The notes under the pieces were generated by a model. The model searched no databases. It was not told the DNA's origin and saw only the letters and a list, made by a program, of their open reading frames with translations. Made by a program: the position numbers and the translations under genes. Shown here one piece after another: positions 1-9,100 of a DNA stretch of 44,125 bases (the first letter of the stretch is position 1; each line of letters starts with the position of its first letter). Origin of the DNA: Bacteroidota bacterium. Lineage in GTDB: Bacteria > Bacteroidota > Bacteroidia > NS11-12g > UBA955. The stretch lies in the NCBI GenBank assembly GCA_005798825.1, contig SYIL01000037.1, forward strand, positions 1-44,125, in the 5' to 3' direction.

Positions 1-1
1 A

Positions 2-127
2 ACAGTATTACAGGGTAAATTGATGGGAGAAAATACGCGGATTGCCCTAGACAATACCCCATCTGGGGTTTATATACTGAGGGTAGGAGCATATGCCCAA
101 CCTTTGACTATCGTGGTCAGAGAATAA
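2..127 (+). CDS. C-terminal end of a T9SS-sorted protein (partial)
   Basis: An open frame enters from the left edge and stops with TAA at 125-127, giving 41 residues. The end includes SGVYILRVG and closes with TIVVRE. This is the usual closing pattern of the type A sorting domain of type IX secretion (a 'GxYxL/V' strand, then a short final strand with a basic residue near the end). The protein would be exported across the outer membrane by T9SS. Its enzymatic part lies outside the window, so its function is unknown. It converges with the SOUL gene at 322, with about 190 bp of non-coding sequence between them. Confidence 0.7.
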   Translation, partial: TVLQGKLMGENTRIALDNTPSGVYILRVGAYAQPLTIVVRE

Positions 128-321
128 TATTGCAGAGGCAACAAGTGCGCAATGCATCGATGGCCAGACATGGGGGTGATATAACGGGAATATTCCGTAA
201 ACTGAATTATCTCCCTGGATTGAACAGCGGTCGGAATTCACTCACCACAGGGGCAAATATTTTTGGGACAATCTGAAGTATCTATGATTTGGATAAACTG
301 ATTTTGATGTTTGCAGACACT

Positions 322-909
322 CTATTCAACTACTTCGATAGCCACCTCATTGCGTCGGTTCACTACATCCCAAGGTGCATTGTAACCCATATACATGAAA
401 GCTCCTTTGGTTTTGATATTGTTTTCCAGTAGTGTATTCTCTAATTTCATACGGTGTTTTTCAATCTTTTCGTCTGATGAAAATCCGCCATAAGCAATTA
501 CGGCGAGGGTTTTTTCGGCCTCTTCTAGAATGCGAACATTGTTGGAATTGGGTTTGGGCAAATCGTTTTTAGCATACTGTTTGGGCATAACAAAGTACAT
601 CGTCGATGAATCGCCCATGCGCATAACGACAGGGGTTGTCATCGCGATTTTTTGACTGCCCTCGTTGCCACCAAATATGTAGCCCGCAATGGTTCTGAAT
701 CCGTTACTACCTTGATTTTCAAACGACCGATTCGTCAAAGAGGTTTGGGCAACTACCATTTTGGGGTACTGTCTTATTTCAACATTTCCCAATGTTTTTA
801 TAACTTTGTAATCAGGGGTTTCAATATCTCCCGATTTAAATGAAACCACTGCCAGCGATGTACCGATGATTACGATTAATAATGCAACTACCCACATTGT
901 TTTTTTCAT
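322..909 (-). CDS. SOUL-family haem-binding protein
   Basis: This 195-residue protein has an N-terminal hydrophobic segment (about residues 5-24) that is either a membrane anchor or a signal peptide. A SOUL/HBP domain follows. Visible family features are the opening strand DYKVIKTLGNVEIRQYP, the central IAMTTPVVM, the FVMPKQY strand and the closing YNAPWDVVNRRNEVAIEV. Family members bind haem or tetrapyrroles, but the bacterial role is poorly defined. The gene stands alone: it converges with the partial T9SS gene and has a -7 box upstream. Family assignment is firm; function is not. Confidence 0.88.
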   Translation of the reverse strand: MKKTMWVVALLIVIIGTSLAVVSFKSGDIETPDYKVIKTLGNVEIRQYPKMVVAQTSLTNRSFENQGSNGFRTIAGYIFGGNEGSQKIAMTTPVVMRMGDSSTMYFVMPKQYAKNDLPKPNSNNVRILEEAEKTLAVIAYGGFSSDEKIEKHRMKLENTLLENNIKTKGAFMYMGYNAPWDVVNRRNEVAIEVVE

Positions 910-928
910 AAAGAATAAAAATAGATAA

Positions 929-936
929 CAAATATA
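929..936 (-). promoter_or_regulatory. Bacteroidota -7 box for the SOUL gene
   Basis: On the minus strand the sequence is TATATTTG, an exact fit to TAnnTTTG, 19 bp upstream of the ATG. I see no clear -33 TTG at the expected distance, so this is a partial match only. Confidence 0.4.
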
Positions 937-1036
937 CCGCGATATAGTTCTAAAGATAAAAAAGCGCGCAGTTTAGAATACGGTCATTGAAAGCAATTTG
1001 TTAATTGCTTACCTTGAGGACGGGGAACAAAACAAC

Positions 1037-1074
1037 CCCCTATCTGTAAACCAATCCCCTATCTGTAAACCAAA
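1037..1074. repeat. 19-bp tandem duplication
   Basis: Two head-to-tail copies (1037-1055 and 1056-1074) begin CCCCTATCTGTAAACCAA and differ only in the last base. They lie in non-coding sequence. They look like a recent slippage or duplication event. Confidence 0.85.
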
Positions 1075-1211
1075 TTCTTTTTTGACCAATTATACTTGTA
1101 AAAATAGAGTAAAAAATGCTGAAACTGATTGCATCCTCGCCCGCACAGATTGTATCCCATCGACCACCAAACCAACTGCCGGGTGATAACACCCTCAGTT
1201 TATGGCCAAAA

Positions 1212-1247
1212 AATTCTATTACACAAGCGCTTGTTGGTGATAGAATT
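1212..1247. promoter_or_regulatory. Nested inverted repeat, possible operator
   Basis: The central palindrome ACAAGCGCTTGT (1223-1234) is flanked by AATTCTAT (1212-1219) and its complement ATAGAATT (1240-1247). The core resembles operators of LacI-type sugar regulators in having an even palindrome with a central CG, but no regulator gene is nearby. Function is inferred only from symmetry and position upstream of a sugar permease. Confidence 0.35.
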
Positions 1248-1316
1248 CGAGCATCTCAGAGTAAATTTCAAAAATATTGGACGCAACCAAGAATAATACT
1301 TCTTGAAGTGACAGCC

Positions 1317-1351
1317 AAATTTATTATTGTAATTATTACAATAATAAATTT
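1317..1351. promoter_or_regulatory. Perfect 16-bp inverted repeat upstream of the permease
   Basis: The arms are AAATTTATTATTGTAA and its exact complement, separated by TTA. The repeat ends 55 bp before the GTG start at 1407. It could be a regulator binding site or a cruciform-forming element. It has no U-tract or GC-rich stem, so a terminator is less likely. Confidence 0.45.
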
Positions 1352-1406
1352 AAATTGACTTTGAGTTTCACCAAAATTTACTTCTATTTGCTAATCATAA
1401 AAAACC

Positions 1407-3200
1407 GTGCATAAAAATACAAACCCTATACAACCTACAAATTACGGTGCACTATCTACCCTCACAACCGTATTCTTCTTCTGGGGATTCATTGCCGCTG
1501 GCAACAGTGTGTTTATACCCTTTTGCAAGCACTATTTTCATTTGGATCAATTTCAGAGCCAGCTTATTGATTTCGCATTTTACCTTGCATATTTCCTGGG
1601 TGCCTTGATCCTATTTGTTCTTGGATCCATCGCAAATAAAGATATCGTGGGTTCATGGGGTTACAAAAGAAGTATTGTTTATGGATTGGGATTTTCGGCA
1701 TTGGGGGCGGTCATAATGATTGTCTCTGTATACATGAATGTATTTGAAGGAATGTTATTGGGATTATTCGTGGTGGCATTGGGATTTTCTCTGCAACAAA
1801 CATCAGCCAATCCATTCATGATATCATTGGGAGATGAATCTACAGGTAATAACAGAATAAGCCTAGGGGGTGGAATAAACAGTTTAGGAACCTCGATAGG
1901 TCCATTGATTGTGGCGCTGAGTTTATTTGGCAAAGCCTCTGCCATAAAAGACGAAGAAATAGCGGCATTGGGTTTAGATAAAGTCATTATTTTATATGCG
2001 GCAGTAGGATTGTTGTTTATTTTGATTGCTGCTTTGTTTGGATTTTCAAAAAAAGTTCCTGACGGAATATTTGAAGAAAGGCCAGAAAAAGCCAAAAAAG
2101 CCATGCGTATGATGCTGGTTATTACCTCGTTTCTAATTATTTGCTTCGTCCCAGTCTTTAGTAGTTACAAAGGCCAACAGATGATTGAAATTGCACAATA
2201 CGAATCAAAACAAACTGACATTAAAAAGGCTATTACTAAGTCTATGCCGACCATTTCAGAAAAAGAACTTGCTGTTGAATTAAAAAATAATACAACCTAC
2301 AAATCGCTAACAGATACCATTGTTCCATTAAAACTTCCTTTGGAAAAATCAAGACTGATCTGGTTATTGCTTGGCCTGGTAATTATTGTGGGTGGGTTGT
2401 TCTATGCATTTAATTCGAGTAAGAAATCTCCTGAGGGATGGGGTGCAATGCAGTATCCCCAGCTGAGTCTTGGCATGTTGGCAATTTTTATATACGTGGG
2501 AGTGGAAGTGGCCATTGGCAGTAATTTAGGAGAACTATTGAAACAATCCGATTTTGGAGGTTTTACTTCAAGTCAAATTGCACCCTTTATTGCAATGTAT
2601 TGGGGAAGTTTAATGATTGGTCGTTGGACAGGTGCTGTAAGTGCATTGAACTTGACTGAAAAAACTAAGAAATGGCTTCGCTTATTCATGCCATTAATTG
2701 CCTTTTTGGTGGTACTGTTGTTTACATTTATTGCTGGATACGAAATTCAACCACTAAAATGGTATTTCCTGTGTGTTTTGGTTCAAATAATTGCATTTTA
2801 TATTACAAAGGACAAACCTGCCTTCACATTGTTAGTATTTGGAATTATGGGTACAATTTCTACAATAATTGGAATGTTGAGCATAGGATATGTGAGTATT
2901 TACGCCTTTTTATCAGCGGGATTATTTTTATCCATCATGTGGCCTTGTATATTTTCATTGTCTGTTGCTGGATTGGGTAAATATCAATCACAAGGTGCTG
3001 GATTTCTTGTTATGATGATTTTAGGAGGGGCTATTTTACCTCCAATTCAAGGCAAATTGGCTGACATCATTGGAATTCATAATTCATTTTTTATTGGAAT
3101 AATTTGTTTTCTGTACTTAACATATTATGCATTTTTCGTTAAAAAATCCCTCAAAAAACAAGGTATTGAATTTGACGAAAAAATCTCATCTGCACATTAA
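1407..3200 (+). CDS. Sugar MFS transporter, FHS (FucP/GluP/NagP-like) family
   Basis: This 597-residue proton-coupled sugar permease belongs in the inner membrane. The start is GTG at 1407, because an in-frame TAA lies just upstream at 1398 and no ATG precedes the family's first helix. The N-terminal TTVFFFWGFIAAGN and the following FAFYLAYFLGA match the fucose/glucose/galactose permease family. Between the N- and C-terminal halves there is an extra segment (about residues 230-340): a hydrophobic helix, a charged loop of about 60 residues and another helix, which makes the protein longer than the roughly 430 residues of E. coli FucP. A location upstream of glycosylasparaginase and GH92 genes suggests uptake of a glycan-derived sugar such as GlcNAc or mannose. 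The substrate is inference. Confidence 0.85.
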   Translation: MHKNTNPIQPTNYGALSTLTTVFFFWGFIAAGNSVFIPFCKHYFHLDQFQSQLIDFAFYLAYFLGALILFVLGSIANKDIVGSWGYKRSIVYGLGFSALGAVIMIVSVYMNVFEGMLLGLFVVALGFSLQQTSANPFMISLGDESTGNNRISLGGGINSLGTSIGPLIVALSLFGKASAIKDEEIAALGLDKVIILYAAVGLLFILIAALFGFSKKVPDGIFEERPEKAKKAMRMMLVITSFLIICFVPVFSSYKGQQMIEIAQYESKQTDIKKAITKSMPTISEKELAVELKNNTTYKSLTDTIVPLKLPLEKSRLIWLLLGLVIIVGGLFYAFNSSKKSPEGWGAMQYPQLSLGMLAIFIYVGVEVAIGSNLGELLKQSDFGGFTSSQIAPFIAMYWGSLMIGRWTGAVSALNLTEKTKKWLRLFMPLIAFLVVLLFTFIAGYEIQPLKWYFLCVLVQIIAFYITKDKPAFTLLVFGIMGTISTIIGMLSIGYVSIYAFLSAGLFLSIMWPCIFSLSVAGLGKYQSQGAGFLVMMILGGAILPPIQGKLADIIGIHNSFFIGIICFLYLTYYAFFVKKSLKKQGIEFDEKISSAH

Positions 3201-3379
3201 TCACCCCCCAATTACATGCATTATAGACCCCCTATATACGCTATCGCACACAATAAAAGTATTGTTTATGTGACCCCCCAACCCACCCCTATTTTGAAAT
3301 CACCCAAGAAATTTGGATTTGTCAAAATCTACGGTATCTTGCATGAATACTAAGTCTTTTCAATCCCGAATAGATATAT

Positions 3380-4159
3380 ATGGTAAATAACCTTGTCCAT
3401 ACATCAGCAGAAAATCTTAACAGTCACCACTGGATTATTCCTGTGGGATCTCCAACCCATATTGAGATTAACATCATTTTTTGGACTATTTTTTTGCTGT
3501 ACCTTGTTTTTTCATGGAGAGTTTCAGAAAAAATTCGAACGGGTATGAGTCGATTTATTGGGATTCTTGCTTTGGCGAATTTTGCATACGGTCAGCTTAA
3601 CGAAATTGACAAAGGCATTTGGGCATTAGAAGTAAGTCTTCCGCTTCAATTGTGTTCATTATCTTCTTTACTTGCAGGCTATACCTTACTGAGGGGATCT
3701 CAAATTGGCTATGAATTCCTTATTTATTGGGGGGCAGGCGCTATCCATTCTTATATAACTCCAGAAGTCACCAATGGAGAAGGTTTATTCAATTTATTTG
3801 ACTATTGTATTAGCCACGGATGTATTATCTTGGGATCGGTTTACCTTACGCTTCGCATGGGATATAAACCCCGCAAAGGGTCATGGTGGAAGGTGTTTTT
3901 ATTCACGCAATTGATACTGCCGATAATTGGTGGCATAAACTGGATACTGCAAGCCAATTACATGTTCTTGTGTGAAAAACCACTCGCGAACAACCCTTTC
4001 GTTGTGGGAGAATGGCCCTGGTATATACTCGGCTTGGAAGCTGCAATCTTCCTACATTTTTATGTTTTTTATCATATACACTTAGGCCTGTCCAAATGGG
4101 GAAATACCCCTTCACCTCATTACACTAGCAAATTGGCAAATACGATTGCTGATGCTTAA
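3380..4159 (+). CDS. TIGR02206 (YwaF-like) integral membrane protein
   Basis: This 259-residue protein has about seven hydrophobic segments. It matches the TIGR02206/YwaF pattern: an opening HHWIIP segment, the central LPLQLCSLSSLLAGY motif and a late INWILQANYMFLCEKP segment. The function of the family is unknown. The gene lies 180 bp after the permease and 140 bp before the glycosylasparaginase on the same strand, so co-transcription is possible but not shown. I recognise the family, not a biochemical role. Confidence 0.75.
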   Translation: MVNNLVHTSAENLNSHHWIIPVGSPTHIEINIIFWTIFLLYLVFSWRVSEKIRTGMSRFIGILALANFAYGQLNEIDKGIWALEVSLPLQLCSLSSLLAGYTLLRGSQIGYEFLIYWGAGAIHSYITPEVTNGEGLFNLFDYCISHGCIILGSVYLTLRMGYKPRKGSWWKVFLFTQLILPIIGGINWILQANYMFLCEKPLANNPFVVGEWPWYILGLEAAIFLHFYVFYHIHLGLSKWGNTPSPHYTSKLANTIADA

Positions 4160-4299
4160 GCTAGCGTTGAATTTTTTCTTTGGCAATGAGCGATTTTACT
4201 TGGTTGCTTTTGCGGTTGATGGGCAACCCTTCTGCACTCAAACATACAGAATTTAATGAATCCGCTACCTTTTTTTGAAATGGCAATAAAAAATAATCC

Positions 4300-5337
4300 A
4301 TGAATAACCGCCGAAAATTCATCAAACAACTCACCAGCCTCACTACTGCAGCGGCTATTCCTTCTCTCCTAGTAGGTCAAGAGCCTTGGAACAATTCGAA
4401 GGAGGGAAAAGCTACTCCCATCCCAACATCTAAATCTCCAAAACGGGCTCTGAATCGGCCATTGATTGTAAGCACATGGGATTTCGGACTAAAAGCAAAC
4501 GAAGCTGCTTGGGCAATATTGGTAAAAGATGGCCCTGTTTTAGATGCCGTTGAACAAGGAATTCGACTTTGCGAAAACGACCCAAACGAACGCAGTGTGG
4601 GTTTCGGAGGCAGACCCGACCGGGATGGACATGTTACTTTGGACGCCTGCATTATGGACTATAAAGGCAATATAGGCTCTGTGGTATTTCTAGAACATAT
4701 TGCCAATCCAATCTCAGTTGCCCGCGCTATTATGGAAAAAACCCCTCATGTAATGCTAGCGGGTGAGGGTGCATTGCAATTTGCCCTTGAACAAGGTTTT
4801 AAGAAGGAAAATTTATTGGTTGCCGATTCTGAGCGCGAATGGAAAGAGTGGCTCAAAAAATCTGATTATACCCCTGTCATCAATATCGAAAATCACGACA
4901 CAATTGGAATGATCGCCATGGACAATGCAGGAAATCTTGGAGGAGGATGCAGTACCAGTGGCATGGCATTTAAAATGCACGGACGCATTGGAGATTCTCC
5001 TATCATAGGTTCTGGATTGTATGTAGACAACGAAGTGGGAGCTGTAACAGCAACTGGTCAAGGAGAAGAGGTCATTCGGGTGGTGGGGTCTTTTCGGGTG
5101 GTAGAAGAAATGCGACATGGAGCATCACCGCAAAAAGCTTGTGAAAAAGCCATAATGGCCATCAAAGAAAAATTTATACTGCGGGAGAAAGATTGGATCA
5201 ATACCCAAATTGGATTCATTGCCATCAATATCGGGGGAGAAATTGGTGCTTTTTCCTTGCGACCGGGCTTTACTTATGCAATAAAATCAAATACTGTTGC
5301 TGAAATTAGAAAGGCGCGCCATCTTATCGATGATTGA
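4300..5337 (+). CDS. Exported N4-(beta-N-acetylglucosaminyl)-L-asparaginase
   Basis: This 345-residue Ntn-hydrolase cleaves the GlcNAc-Asn bond left after N-glycoprotein degradation. The N-terminus NNRRKFIKQLTSLTTAAA is a twin-arginine-type signal ending near VGQ (residue 27), so the enzyme should work in the periplasm or as a lipid-free exported protein. Autoprocessing should occur before Thr201 within NHDTIGMIAMD, giving alpha and beta chains; the beta chain carries GGGCSTSGMAFKMHGR and GDSPIIGSGLYVDNEVGA, both diagnostic of the glycosylasparaginase branch. Convergent with cutC and close to GH92, it supports an N-glycan salvage locus. Confidence 0.9.
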   Translation: MNNRRKFIKQLTSLTTAAAIPSLLVGQEPWNNSKEGKATPIPTSKSPKRALNRPLIVSTWDFGLKANEAAWAILVKDGPVLDAVEQGIRLCENDPNERSVGFGGRPDRDGHVTLDACIMDYKGNIGSVVFLEHIANPISVARAIMEKTPHVMLAGEGALQFALEQGFKKENLLVADSEREWKEWLKKSDYTPVINIENHDTIGMIAMDNAGNLGGGCSTSGMAFKMHGRIGDSPIIGSGLYVDNEVGAVTATGQGEEVIRVVGSFRVVEEMRHGASPQKACEKAIMAIKEKFILREKDWINTQIGFIAINIGGEIGAFSLRPGFTYAIKSNTVAEIRKARHLIDD

Positions 5338-5446
5338 GTAAAAGCCCTAATTACAGCCAAATACACGAGAAATTGTGGTTGAACAGGATTTACTTGCCTT
5401 TGAACATTTTCTCATGCCTCGCAAATCATAGATGGTTCCTTTTGGA

Positions 5447-6130
5447 CTAATGGATTTCTTTCATGGCAGCCAGCATTTGCTTTACAGAATCAATGTCCAG
5501 TTCACCCCCCTCTCCCAAACATGATGTATGCAATTCTTTGAAACCCAAATCCGTGTATCGTTTCATATTGGCCATACGTATACCGCCACCCGGTAAAATA
5601 GCAATCTCAGATGCATGCCAACGAAGCATCTTAAGTGTTTCCATACTTTTCAATCCCCAGGCTGTGAGAATACGGTCTACACCACACAATTGGGCTTCTG
5701 ATACGGCATTAAATGGAGTTGAAAGTTCATCAAAACATCGGTGCAACACCATTTCCATTCCCAACGAATGAACCAATAGCGAAGCGGTACTAAGAAATTG
5801 GGTATCCAACATTATTTTGGAACCTTTTTGGAGCAAAGACCCCAAAACAACCCCCTGAAATCCAAATTTTCCAATGCGGTGTATCATGTCCATGATCCAC
5901 CGTTTTTCGTTTTTGGTGTATATAAAATCACCAGCCCTCGGACGCAGCATTACCAGAGAAGGAACCGTTAATGGTTCTCGGTCAGACAATCCTGCCCATG
6001 CCTCCAAATCTTGCATGGGTGGTGTAATTCCCCCCACTGCATAATTGGCGCATAACTCCAAACGCGTCGCCCCAGCCTCTTGGGCTAAATAGGCATCCTC
6101 TCTGTTGAATACACAAACTTCTAGTCCCAT
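5447..6130 (-). CDS. cutC: CutC-family TIM-barrel protein
   Basis: This 227-residue member of the CutC family shows the N-terminal LEVCVFNREDA, the GATRLELCANYAVGGITP strand-loop, MLRPRAGDFIY and a late ILPGGGIRMAN. CutC was named for copper homeostasis in E. coli, but a direct copper role is disputed. The ATG at 6130 overlaps the stop of the upstream GH92 gene (TAATG), which implies translational coupling, and the convergent neighbour is glycosylasparaginase. I therefore infer a role in glycan or sugar metabolism rather than metal handling. The family is certain; the function is open. Confidence 0.88.
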   Translation of the reverse strand: MGLEVCVFNREDAYLAQEAGATRLELCANYAVGGITPPMQDLEAWAGLSDREPLTVPSLVMLRPRAGDFIYTKNEKRWIMDMIHRIGKFGFQGVVLGSLLQKGSKIMLDTQFLSTASLLVHSLGMEMVLHRCFDELSTPFNAVSEAQLCGVDRILTAWGLKSMETLKMLRWHASEIAILPGGGIRMANMKRYTDLGFKELHTSCLGEGGELDIDSVKQMLAAMKEIH

Positions 6131-9100
6131 TATCGCAACATGATTTCATCCAAAAAAATATAAGACTTTCCCCCCGAAGGATATCCCTGATGCCATACCG
6201 GTAAATTGCCATAATTGGTGGCTTTTATTTTGATATATCGGGCTTTAATCGGCCTATTTTTGCCTTTTTTGTCTTTGGAATAGACTCGCAACTCTTGCAA
6301 GCGTGTTGTTAAATCATCATCCGGGACAGTATTCTCTATTTCGCCCATTGGCAAGTATATCTTACCATCTACAGACCGCCAAACTTCCATCTTGCGAGGC
6401 ATAAAAATCCATGCCCGACAATCTTGTAGAAAGCCGACTGCTACTTCTTTCAAGGGCTTTACACTTCCCATATCAACCAATGCTTCAAAATCTTGGTCAT
6501 AATATCCTTGCCAATAGCCAGAACGCCACTCTTTATTGCCCCGAATTCCATCTGTGAGCGCAGCTTTTCCCCCCGCACTGTATTGAACATGAAATTGGCT
6601 ATTCAATTCAATACCATAGTCGTTTTCCCTTTTGGAAAACTCAGCATGGGTCCAATCGCTGGTCGATTGTCGATTGCCGAGTCCTTCGTTTTTCAATGCT
6701 CCCAAGATTTCTTCACCAACGATACGGGCTTCAAAGACAGTATTGTTCTTTATCGTTGCATAATACACATTGTCATCGCCCAAAGTAATAATTTTTTTAT
6801 CCGGGATCGTGCTTTTTGAGGATGCCTTTGACCCATTGGAATAAGTATGTAGTTCTAATTTCCCATTGCTTCCCTTTGGAAGGTAAATTCGAATAAACGC
6901 TGAATCCAAAAAGGTTCTCACACCTTCGATTACAGGGGCAGCAAGAAAATCAGAAGCCATCGATTGCTTGGCAGAACGCAATACCATCAAACTGCGTTCT
7001 TCTGGTCTAACTTTACTAAACACAATGCCGAAATCCGACCGCAATTCTTCATGAGAGATGGTTAGGGCAGGAACCCGCATCAGTAAATTTATACCTTCTG
7101 GATAAACCATCCCATTTTCAGACTTTGAAGACTTGGCCATCGGCGCCGTTTGGGAGGGTATTTGCGAAGCAGAGGGGCTCAGAACTCGGTGCGCTGCCCA
7201 AGGCCAATCGCTCTGTGATAAATCGTATTCAGTGGCGCCTTTGGTTATTCGCAGTGGCGTGTTATTTCCAGACCGGTGAAGTGAAATTTCAAATAATTGC
7301 GGGGAACCTACTTGGTAAAGATTACTGCCTGGGCAAACCGGGTAAAAGCCCATTGCGCTCATTACATACCAAGCACTCATCTGACCGCAGTCTTCATTCC
7401 CTATCAGACCATCCGGCGTATCTAGGTAAAATTCTGTACATATGCGATCGATAATTTTTTGTCCTTTTTCGGGCTTACTGCAATAATTATACAGATAGGC
7501 CATGTGGTGACTTGGTTCATTTCCATGGGCATACTGGCCTATTAAACCACTTATATCAGACTGCGCCCGTCCGCGGGTAATCGAACTTGTTCCAAATAAA
7601 GAATCAAGGTGGGTTTCGGTGGCTTTAACCCCTCCCATCGCAGCCATCATTTTTTGGATATCGTGGGGCACATACATCGAATATTGCCACGCATTTGCCT
7701 CCGTATAATGGTTGTTCACTTCTTTTGGATCGAATGGCGACAACCATCCTCCATTTTCTCGGGGACGCATAAAACCTGTTTTGGTGTCAAATACATTTCT
7801 CCAGCGCTCGCTTTTTTCAAAGAATTCCTTGGCCAAATCATCATGTTTCATGAGATAGGCTACCCGACCAATACACCAATCGTCATAGGAATATTCAAGT
7901 AGTTTTGACACAGATTCTGCGGAGTTTTCTATGCCCATATACCCAAGTTTGTATCCCTTTGCAGATAAAAAGGAAGAATCTTTTAAATGTGAGCTATGAA
8001 CCATGGCTTCCAGAGCAAGGTTTTGATCGAATGCAGGGCTTTTTTCATTATTTCCAATGCCTTTGGCTATGATGTCAGCGATGACACTCACGCTGTGGTA
8101 TCCAATCATACATTCGGTTTCACAACTCCCCAATTCCCAAACTGGCAATTTTTTGCCTTGCTGATATTGAAGCAATATTGTACGAATGAAATCGATGGTT
8201 CGGGGTTCGTCTATGATCGACAACAAAGGATGTAAGGCACGGTAGGTATCCCACAGGGAAAATACGGTATATACTTTATGAAAGGCACGGTGGAGTTTTT
8301 GATCACGACCACGATAAACACCATCATAATCACTCGCTAGACTCGGGTGAATCATACAATGGTAAAGAGCAGTATAAAATTTTCTTTTGTCCGTATCTTC
8401 TTTAATGGCCTGCTCAGGTGTCATAAATACCATGGCTTCCTTTTCAGAATGAACTTCAATTTTACCCAATTCCGCATTCCAGGCCATTTGATTTTGGCTG
8501 CGAAAATCTTCAAATTTTGCTTTACTCCCCGATTGTAAATGGGCAAAAGCAGATTGAATAACTGATAAAGAATCCTGCAGGTCGGGATGCGGTACAAACT
8601 GTTCTTGGACAAGATTTAAAAGGGCTCCTTTTTCACTCGCAAAAGAGATACCCACTCTAAGTTCCAGCACTTTTGGATTGGATGAAATTCCACCCGACTC
8701 ATCAAAATCAAATTCATATATTGCTTGCTTGCCATCGGGAGATGAAATTACCCTGTCGATATCTTGTGAAAATTCGATTGCAAAATACACCCATTGGTTA
8801 TCGGCCCATGCCTTACTTTGACGCCATCCCCCTATTCTCCGGTTATCAATTTGCTCAAGTTTAAATGAAACTAAGGGATCTCTATGAATTAAATCCAACA
8901 ACAAACGCGCTGTAAAGCGTTCGGTTTTAGATGCCCCTGGCAAAGGATCTGGGTAGAAAGAATAACGGTGAATACCCATTCTAGGACTCACTGTCAACTC
9001 GGCCTTGACCTTGGGTTTTTCAAGGTATACAGAATAGTAACCCGCTTCTGCTTTTTCGGTGGTATGCGAAAATTCACTGCGGTAAGCATACGGATTAAAA

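Larger units (their letters stand above)
910..1406. other. Non-coding interval with repeats and palindromes
   Basis: This roughly 500-bp stretch between divergent genes holds no reading frame that looks like a protein. It contains a -7 box for the SOUL gene, a 19-bp tandem duplication at 1037-1074, a nested inverted repeat at 1212-1247 and a perfect AT-rich palindrome at 1317-1351, about 55 bp upstream of the sugar permease start. The arrangement suggests a regulatory region for the permease. Confidence 0.55.

Noticed and set aside
1116-1358. Small open frame upstream of the permease
   Set aside because: No recognisable protein pattern; it spans the palindromes and repeats and looks like regulatory DNA.
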